From Rhodamnia argentea (Eukaryota; Streptophyta; Magnoliopsida; Myrtales; Myrtaceae): a stretch of 64,000 nt of DNA. The position numbers and the translations under genes were made by a program. Under the pieces are notes generated by a model. The model worked only from the letters and a program-made list of their open reading frames with translations, made no database searches and was not told the origin of the DNA. Below are positions 56,342-64,000 of the stretch, piece after piece; position 1 is the first letter of the stretch, and every line of letters begins with the position of its first letter. Where the stretch lies: the NCBI RefSeq assembly GCF_020921035.1, contig NC_063156.1, positions 3,658,001 through 3,722,000 on the forward strand, read 5' to 3'.

Positions 56342-57266
56342 GCCCTGCACACTGGCTCATTAGTAATTACAATCCGAAAGACCTTGAATTGCTGCTTGCT
56401 AAATTCCAGGGCAGAGATTAGAGTTCAATTCAGACATGTCCCTGGGAACCTGTACAAAAGAAACTTTGGAACTGATTTAGATAAGGCAACAAATGAGCTG
56501 GTGCTTCGTGTACAACCTGATGAAGCTATATATCTGAAGATCAACAATAAAGTTCCTGGCCTTGGAATGAGATTGGATCGCAGCGACCTCAATCTTTTCT
56601 TTAAAGCAAGGTACTGAGCCCATGAAACTGCTAGACAGCATTTCCTATAAACGTGCGGATGCTCTATGTATGGCACAAGTTCACACAACTGCTATGTGAT
56701 GCATTGGATCCTTGATCCATTTGATCCAATCAGTGTGGATCCAATACCAGAAGTCATATAGAAATCTTAATAGGTAGCAATTGTATCATTCTATTTTCTT
56801 TTTCCAGTGTTTATATGCTCTTGGGACACTGGTTGAATGCGATTTTGTTACTGAAGTGGCAAAATATATGGTTGATGAAAAAGGATAGTCACAATGTCGA
56901 GTTCAACCATGCTCTAGATCAAGTATAAAGCGGGAAAATTTATGCCTCTACATCATGCCTGCAATTTACAGTGTTCTTTACAAAACTGACCGAGATTCTT
57001 CTGTGATGCATAGGTATCCTAGGGAAATACCCGATGCATATGAGAGGTTACTTTTGGATGCAATAGAAGGAGAGCGTCGGTTGTTCATAAGAAGTGATGA
57101 GCTCGATGCTGCTTGGGCATTATTCACTCCGTTACTGAAGGAGCTGGAGGAAAAGAAGATAGTCCCCGAGCTCTACCCTTATGGCAGCAGAGGACCAGTT
57201 GGTGCGCATTATCTTGCTGCAAAGCACAATGTTCGGTGGGGGGATGTTGGCGGTGAGGAGTCATGA
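54038..57266 (+). CDS. G6PD: Plastidic glucose-6-phosphate 1-dehydrogenase (597 aa)
   Basis: This enzyme oxidises glucose 6-phosphate with NADP+ to 6-phosphogluconolactone, the first step of the oxidative pentose-phosphate pathway, here in plastids. Ten exons: 54038-54275, 54369-54553, 54659-54753, 54847-54961, 55205-55410, 55495-55644, 55740-55860, 56069-56298, 56410-56610 and 57014-57266; 1,794 nt, all GT-AG, frame closed. The N-terminal ~60 residues are Ser/Arg-rich, like a transit peptide, with nine Ser in a row (9-17). The NADP-binding [10 protein letters not shown] lies at about 116-125. Cys168 and Cys176 ([12 protein letters not shown]) have the 8-residue spacing of the redox-regulatory pair in plastidic P1/P2 enzymes. 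[10 protein letters not shown], then the catalytic-site RIDHYLGKE at about 280-288, and [18 protein letters not shown] follow. The end is [19 protein letters not shown] then RWGD. It resembles the active plastidic isoforms, not the cytosolic type; exact P1 or P2 class is not certain. Confidence 0.95.
54062..54088 (+). repeat. (TTC/TCT)n run inside the transit-peptide exon
   Basis: Eight TCT codons and one TCC encode nine consecutive serines. In-frame length variation is likely and probably tolerated in a transit peptide. Confidence 0.9.
56310..56342. repeat. (TCTCTG)n/(TC)n microsatellite in a G6PDH intron
   Basis: CTCTGT hexamer repeats followed by a TC run, just after the exon ending at 56,298. 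Confidence 0.9.
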
Positions 57267-58750
57267 GATGATGATAAGCAGTCGTCAAAAGTTTGAAGCT
57301 GGAACTTCCTAGTATTTTTCATCCTCATGCTGAATTATGCAGTCTCTTTTGCATCTCCTACCCTGAAATACGCACGAAAAGAAGCCATTTTTCGGAGATT
57401 TTCCACATGATAAAGGAATGGTTTTTGTCATTCCTGATGGCAAAAGGCTCGCAGTGCTTCCTTTGCATGCCGTGCTGGTTGTATTGATACATTACGATAA
57501 AAGTGTGCCACTAAACAATTCGTGGATAGTTGTTTTTACATGCCAGTCATATCATACTTCATAATTAAATTGCCAACTAGCGATGGTTTCCAAGTTACTA
57601 ATCAGAAAAGACTGTGAAAAAGGTCTTCATATCTCGTCCAATACACATGTTATAGCGTCCTTAAAATTGAGGTAGGTCTTGCTTTTTTGTAGGGAAAATG
57701 ACATGATTGATTTCTAAATTTTGATCTAATATGCAATGTGCTTCCTGAACATTAAATTTTTTAAATTTTGTTCGTGGACTTTAGCTCAATACCTTTTCTA
57801 GTTTGATTTATCTCGTCCAATTCTTTTACTTACGAAACGCAGTTTGATTTGTTGTACAATACCCTTTTCAATTTCCTTCCCTGAAATCCAAGGACTGGTG
57901 TGGGCCCAATTTCCTATATTGGCTGGTCATTTTTACTTAGTTGAGCAAGATTTCTCCACTGTAAATATGATTTGGCCAACCTACAATCATCCCAACTAGG
58001 TAACTTTGGAAGATCATTCAGAAGACACGTTTTTACTTTTATAGAAGACATAGTTAAACAGCAACTTACGGTCACCTTTTTGGTTTTCATACTAGTTTTC
58101 TTAGCAATTTGAAATGCAAAGTGACATCCAACTGCCCTTGGGCTTTTGTCAAGTAACCAATCAAGGAAATTCCGCAGTCTTGGATATATTATCATCGGAC
58201 GTTAAAGGCGCAACCAATATTCTGCTATTTAATTAGCCATATTAAATACGCGTAATAAGTATTTTGAATCTCTTTTTAACATGACCCTTACTGTGCAATA
58301 CGTGTAGATGCCGAGAAAGTCGAAGCAGGTATAGAGAAGGTTGAAGCTTGTGGAGATTCATGTTCGGGTGATTGCAGGACTTCTACATGCCGCCGGGTCC
58401 ATCACCAATCCAATCACGCCGTCTTACGAAGATTGTAAGTCTGTAACAGCATGCACATGCCATCAGGAGAACCGTGACGAATCAGATGATCGTGGTGTCA
58501 AATGACTGCGAATAAGAGTTGTCGATGGGCGATCACTGGTCAGTCTAAACTTGCATGCATTCAGATGCAATGGGGTTCGGTCCTATTCGACAGGGAAGTA
58601 CTCCATTTGTTTACGTAATCGAGTGCCCTGCTGAACAAGGCGATGAGAAAATTGTGGCTATCCTGCAGGAGTTCGCTATGTTGCCTATGAGTAAATATAA
58701 AGAGGATCAAATTTTCCGGTTCGCGCTGAGCAGAGAGGAAGATATTCTGA
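57267..58750. other. 3' flank of G6PDH and intergenic
   Basis: The G6PDH 3' UTR presumably lies in the first few hundred bases; AAATAAT/AATTAAA-like signals are present but not decisive. A 99-codon plus-strand frame at 58,555-58,854 overlaps the start of the next pseudogene and is not recognised. Nothing else is supported. Confidence 0.5.
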
Positions 58751-61640
58751 TTGGCCCCTTCTTCGAAATGCCTCTTCATGCTTTTGTTGTCCCTTTCTCC
58801 ACTAGCAGTAATGGCGGATTCGCCTCCCCCTTCCCAGCATCCGCTGTGCAGTGACCATGAGAAGCTTGCCTTGTTGCGGTTCAAGCAAAGCTTTGCGATT
58901 GAAATTTCTGATTCTTGTGACTTCTCGAGAGTAGAATCATGGGGCTCAGAGGACGAGAGCGGAGATTGCTGCTCGTGGGGCGGGATCCGCTGCGACAAGG
59001 ATGCCGACCATGTGGTCGGCCTTGATCTCAGTTACAGTTGCCTCCATGGTTCTCCCAGTCCAAACAGCACTCTCTTCAGCCTTGTGCACCTCCAAGAACT
59101 TAGTCTAGCCAAGAACCACTTCAATTTCTTCGAAATCCCATCATCGTTTTCCCGGTTGACAAAGCTGAAGTACCTCAACTTGTCCAAATCTTTCTTCGCC
59201 GGGCAAGTCCCGCTAGAGATATCCATGCTCTCGGACTTGGGGTCTCTTGATCTGTCCGTGGACAATGTCTCGTCTTTCGATCATCCGTCGGAATTGAGTG
59301 GTCCTGGTTTCGGGAACCTAGTTCAGAACCTGAGCGGAGTACAGGAACTTCACCTTGGTTGGCTCACCTAAATTCCTCGGTTCCTGATACTATGGCAAAC
59401 CTATCTTCTTTGAGATCACTCCTCCTGACAGATAGTGGGTTACATGGGGATCTCCCGGAAAGGATTTGTCATCTGCCGAACTTACAATTTCTCGATGCCG
59501 GGTATCAACAGGACCTCGCTGGCCATTTCCCCGAATTCCCTAGCGGAAGTCTACTCCGGTCTTTGAGGCTAACAGGAACTAGTCTTTCAGGCCAGCTGCC
59601 TAGCTTGATAGGATCTCTGAACCTTTTAGGTAAGCTGTTCATCAAAGATTGCCATTTCTCGGGCTCTCTTCCATCTTCGATTAGCAATCTCGCTAAGCTG
59701 GTGGTCCTAGACCTCTCAAACAATACCCTGAGTGGCAGAATCCCTTCTTTGGAAAACCTCACTGAACTCACTTATTTGACCCTCGACACCAATAACTTTA
59801 CCAGTGGGAGCTTCCAATGGATAGGGAGGCTATCCAAACTAACCACTTTGGATCTCAGTGCCATCGCCATCAATGGCGAAATCCCATCTTCTTTTGCAAA
59901 TCTAAGCTGAATTTCTTACTTAGGCCTAGGCTTCTGTCGTTTACGTGGTTGCATTCCGCCGTGGCTGATGAATATGACCTACTTGACCGGGTTGCAGCTC
60001 CTGTACAATGATTTGGAAGGTTCGATCCCAACCTCGCTCTCTAGACTTGTGAAACTCAGGTATCTTAACCTTTACTCGAATATGCTGAATGGAACGCTGT
60101 CCTTAGACACACTCGCTCCCCTCAAACAACTGAGCATCCTGCATCTTTCGGGCAACCATATCATGCTATTGCACAGTAGTGCCAATACTACACTGGCCAA
60201 GTTGACCATCTTGGGATTGTCCAAGTGCAACTTGAGTGGGTTCCCCAAATTTTTTACGGAGCCAACATGAGCTGGAGTGGATGGACTTATCGTGCAATGA
60301 CATAAGCGGTCAGGTGCCTCGGTGGTTCTTAAGCATAAGTAGAGGAACCCTGCAGTATCTGAATGTTTCTCATAATCGTCTAACCGGATTTGAACAGAAA
60401 CCAAAGTTCTTCCCTTGGACTGGGTCGCACACTGTAGACTTAGATTTAATATGTTCCAAGGGCCGGTCCTGATTCCACCTGCAACCAGCCTCTACTTTTT
60501 ACTCTCAAACAACAGATTTATGGGGGAGATACCGCCAATGATCTGCAATTTGGATTCTCTAATGGCGCTTGATTTGTCTTATAACAGATTAGGCAGCATG
60601 CTTCCGACATGTCTGGGCAACATCAGTGGTTCTCTTTCAATACTGAATCTTCGGAGCAACAACTTTCACTGTCCCATTCCTCGGAACTGGACGAACACGA
60701 GAAGCCTAAATATGGTCAATCTAAGTCAGAATAGACTCAAGGGGGAGGTACCCAGATCATTGGCAAGTTGCGACATGCTGGAGTTCCTGGATCTCAGAGA
60801 CAATCTGGTCAATGGTACTTTCCCTTCTTGGTTGGGAGCTAATCCTAGATTGAGCATTCTCATCCTGCAATCAAATGCATTCCACGGTCCAATTGGGAAG
60901 CCTAAAACCAGTCCGACTTCCCTAAGCTCCGTATCATCAATCTCTCGCATAACCAGTTTACAGGAGGGTTGCCATCTGAATGCTTCCAACGTTGGGAAGC
61001 CATGTGATTATCTGACAAAAAACTACTTGCAGATATGCAACAAAGTCTCCTGCCCACCACCGTGCCCATATACACGTACTATGGCGATTATGACTATTAC
61101 TTGTCAATCAACAACAAGGGCATGCAAATGGTTTGCATGAAGATTTTGGACGTTTTGATGGCCGTTGATTTGTCCACAAACCAATTTGAAGGAGAAATTC
61201 CTGAGAACATCGGGAATCTCAAAGGACTTCACGCTCTGAATCTCTCTCACAATGTGCTCACAGGTTGAATCCCATCTTCGTTGGGGAACATCGGAGCACT
61301 CGAATCGCTGGATCTGTCTCAGAACAAGCTGACAGGGGGAGTCCCGCAGCAGCTGACTCGGCTCAATTCCCTTGCCCTGTTTAACGTGTCTCATAACTTG
61401 CTTTCAGGACCGAGGGGAGGGCAATTTGATACGTTCCTCAATACTTCATATCTGGAGAATTCAGGACTTTGTGGGAGTCCGTTATCAAATGACTGTGGAG
61501 ACTCGGCGTCATTGCCACCGAGCGAGGAAGATGAAGATTCAGGGTTTTTGCTTGGTCTTAGTTGGCAAGCAGTTGTGATAGGATACGGTTGGACTAGTTA
61601 TTGGCCTCGCCTTTGACAGACGAAACCTGAGAAGTTTACC
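58751..61640 (+). pseudogene. LRR receptor-like protein (Cf/RLP type), heavily decayed
   Basis: The order of domains is that of a cell-surface receptor-like protein without kinase. It has a hydrophobic signal peptide (LFMLLLSLSPLAVMA), a Cys-paired N-cap (CSDHEKLALLRFKQSF ... DCCSWGGIRCD), many LRRs of the LxxLxxLxLSxNxLxGxIP type, a C-terminal cap (LENSGLCGSPLSNDC) and an acidic stretch before a membrane segment (LGLSWQAVVIGYG). Lesions: the expected start appears as TTG at 58,751 (next in-frame ATG 58,778); frameshift with TAA at 59,369; TGA at 59,908; frameshift with TGA at 60,268; further frameshifts near 60,440 and 60,910; TGA at 61,266; frameshift inside the membrane segment near 61,586. 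Intact relatives sense pathogen or developmental signals at the plasma membrane. This copy cannot make a full receptor. Confidence 0.93.
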
Positions 61641-64000
61641 GATGCTAGTAAAGTTCAAGTTTGCCCTTTTCTTATAGCTCGATGCTACTAAAGCTCGACT
61701 TTGCTTTTCGCTCATTGCTTAATGCAGGTAAAATATAACTAGGAAGTTTATTGTCGGACTATTTGTTGTGATTCTAGTTAGTGTTGGTCAAATGAGAACA
61801 TTGATTATTGCTCTGTATAATGCTTCCATTTAGCAGGGAAAGGAAGAGTGATGCAGTTCATTGCAATGGACAAGTTCACCTTATGAACTATTTGACTCTC
61901 CGAGAATCTCTATTGGCTCTTCCTATTACTTTCCTAATCACCAGGAAAATTTGTGACTTCTGGACGTTAATCCATTGTTAAGGTTCAGAGATCACTAGCT
62001 TGAAGTGAGATAACAGACTTAAATTTTCAAAAGAAGAAAGAAAACACAGACTAGTCAATGGGGACCCGTATGAGCGGAAAAAAATAGTCGGCACTGACCC
62101 TTGACGCACCATGGCGTAGACTCGCCGACAGGTTATGATGGTAGGTTCGTCTAGGCTGGAGGTAAACATAGATCATCTCTCACCATACAAGTTCTATCTG
62201 ATCTTTGAGTGGCCCATTTTCTCTTATTTGTTTTTTCTGCCCTGTTCCATCTGGATGTTACTTTTAATTCCTTGACTTGCACCTTGGAAATAGTATCAGG
62301 ACTAGAAAAGAGCATAACATCAAGGACCACGTCCTCCAAGTAACCTGCAGACTCTGCCGAAATGTTTGACAGCGACTAACAGGCCAGTCTCAGTACCAGC
62401 GATGATATATGCGTGCAAGATACTTAGGTCATGTCTGACACATGCAAATAGCGATGATTTGATAAGTCGCACATGGTATACTTTAACACCATACCATATA
62501 AAGACTTGCCTTTTCGGTAGATATTGAGCATCTCCCATCCACAATACAAGAGAGCTTGCTCCAGTTTTTCCAGTAAGCCCAGGTGTGACATGTAACAATC
62601 GACCTTGAATAAACAGGAGCTTTACAACTTGTTATGAAAATTACATGTGCCATGGAAAAGAAATCATTAAATAAGATAAATTGTACACAAATTTCATTGG
62701 GCTGCATCCATCTAAATTATGTTGTCACACGTAAATCAGTCCCAACGGAATTATTTCCTATATTATGGTAGAAGCTGGTTTTTTCGAAGAGCCTTCCAGA
62801 AGATCCTCTGCCTGACAAAAGCAACAAAACAAGTTCACATAAACATCAGATGCAAAAAAATAAAAGATCATGACACGATTTAGCATGTACAAATCATCAA
62901 TTACTAAAACTAACGGCTGCTTGCCAACAAGTAAAGGAGAAACATATTCATGATAGCTAGAGCCAGATGAACAGAACCAAGCAGGATGATGTATTACGGT
63001 AAAGGCTGGTCATGATGCTAAGTGTCGAGCCGAATGGATGGGCTATCATTTAAAGGAACAATGGATAACGTCAGAAAAATCTTCTAGAATCTAAATCATT
63101 GGCATCTAAGACGGGTTAAAACTGCACAATGAAACATGGAAAGCAACAGTCTTGACTAATGTCATTTTCAACAGAGGGAAACGACCTTGCTCGTGAACAA
63201 ATTGTCTTCGTTCATTGTTAGCGTTGCACAAATTTTGATGAAAGCAATTCAAATGCACAAATTTTGATGAAGGCTGAAAACCAGAAATATTACCAATCTC
63301 CCTTATGGTCCACCATACCACATGCAAGAAGCACTCAGTAAATCTTACCCCCGTGTACCAAATACTGCATCAGATGTAACTCTCACTTTATCCTTTTCGA
63401 AGGTTGTCCTGGTCCAACATTATAACCTGTGGCAGTGGTCATAGAGTGAGCAAAGTCACGCCAGAGAAGAGAGAAGCAGTGATAAACCAATAAATAATGC
63501 CTTTGAATTATTTGGAGCAACTAAAAGATTCACAATGTCCATAAAGGTCTATCAACTACTAAAAATGCAACATGAGTTGAATTGACTTTTGGATTCTTAG
63601 CCTTCCTCAAGCATAGGAAATCGAGTCGGAATGAAATCATGGAGAAAGAATTACACCCCTGAACTATTACATAAAAAGCACCTCTCTCATTGAAAACAAC
63701 CCTCACTAAGTAGAAAGAGTAATCAAACTTAGAGAAGGAAGGGAAAAGGCAGTACCTCATCTATTGAGTAATGTGTGGGATAGCTCTCGAGCTTATTACC
63801 AACCTACATCAACATCACCTTTATCCCATACTAGTTGGGGTCGGTGGTCGATGAACCCAAAAATAAATAAAATGGAAGCAAGACCGATTGAGGGAAAAGA
63901 AATAACTATATAAAATAAAAATAAAAAAATATATAAAAAAATAAAAAAAAAGTTGAGATAAGAGTTAAAATGACTTTCGGTCATTGAGACCGATAAACAA
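61641..64000. other. Intergenic, nothing recognised
   Basis: No gene-like frame. The phrase TTTATCCCATACTAGTTGGGGTCGG at 63,817-63,841 resembles a dispersed plant repeat often seen in non-autonomous retroelements, but no termini can be placed. An A/T-rich low-complexity run covers 63,905-63,955. Confidence 0.5.

Noticed and set aside
58555-58854. A 99-codon frame containing KEDQIFRFALSREED, which briefly recalls the G6PDH EDQIFRIDHYLG region
   Set aside because: The similarity is limited to a few residues. The rest does not match G6PDH and the frame overlaps the RLP pseudogene start.
1-64000. CRISPR arrays, operons, ribosome-binding sites, tRNA or rRNA genes
   Set aside because: The sequence is plant nuclear DNA; I saw no CRISPR-like spaced repeats and could not identify any tRNA or rRNA by eye.

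Overview
This is nuclear DNA from a flowering plant, most likely a eudicot. The genes have short GT-AG introns, the flanks are AT-rich, and there are hAT, LTR and MITE-like elements. A plastid-type glucose-6-phosphate dehydrogenase and a Cf/RLP-type leucine-rich-repeat gene are also plant hallmarks. I cannot name the species from the sequence alone. All exon models below were built by reading splice sites and checking that the reading frame closes; none has transcript support.

Positions 1-52,750 hold a tandem array of genes for small proteins with two MATH (meprin and TRAF homology) domains. I count seven genes that are intact or may be: 1-311 (-, cut by the window edge), 6,203-8,208 (-), 21,240-22,901 (+, first exon not found), 28,484-29,889 (-), 40,182-42,121 (+), 46,735-48,561 (+) and 51,143-52,742 (+). 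Nine further copies are broken: about 3,991-4,670 (+), 10,891-12,358 (-), 24,150-24,550 (-), 30,690-30,930 (+), 31,255-31,380 (-), 32,362-34,280 (-), 35,155-35,450 (+), 35,768-37,532 (+) and 44,400-45,285 (+). The intact copies share a six-exon layout. A short variable first exon (64/142 nt encoding a basic KRKRE-type start, or 19/22 nt encoding an MDDEAY-type start) is followed by exons of about 130, 170, 274, 150-175 and 143-150 nt. Each MATH domain is interrupted in the same Trp codon (TG|G) and followed by a phase-1 intron, so the two-domain gene looks like a duplicated two-exon module.

The array grew by local segmental duplication. A 4-kb block occurs at about 8,640-12,620 and again at 26,140-30,230. 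A head-to-head inverted copy lies at about 34,270-35,155. A three-unit tandem repeat spans 43,270-52,745. Mobile DNA inside the array includes a full-length but dead hAT element with a perfect 8-bp target duplication (483-3,341), a truncated hAT relative (3,419-3,990), a solo LTR with a 5-bp target duplication (17,422-19,509), and a MITE-like element (about 16,327-16,932).

Beyond 54 kb the content changes. A complete ten-exon plastidic glucose-6-phosphate dehydrogenase gene (54,038-57,266) is followed by a heavily decayed LRR receptor-like-protein pseudogene (58,751-61,640). I find no gene in the last 2.3 kb.
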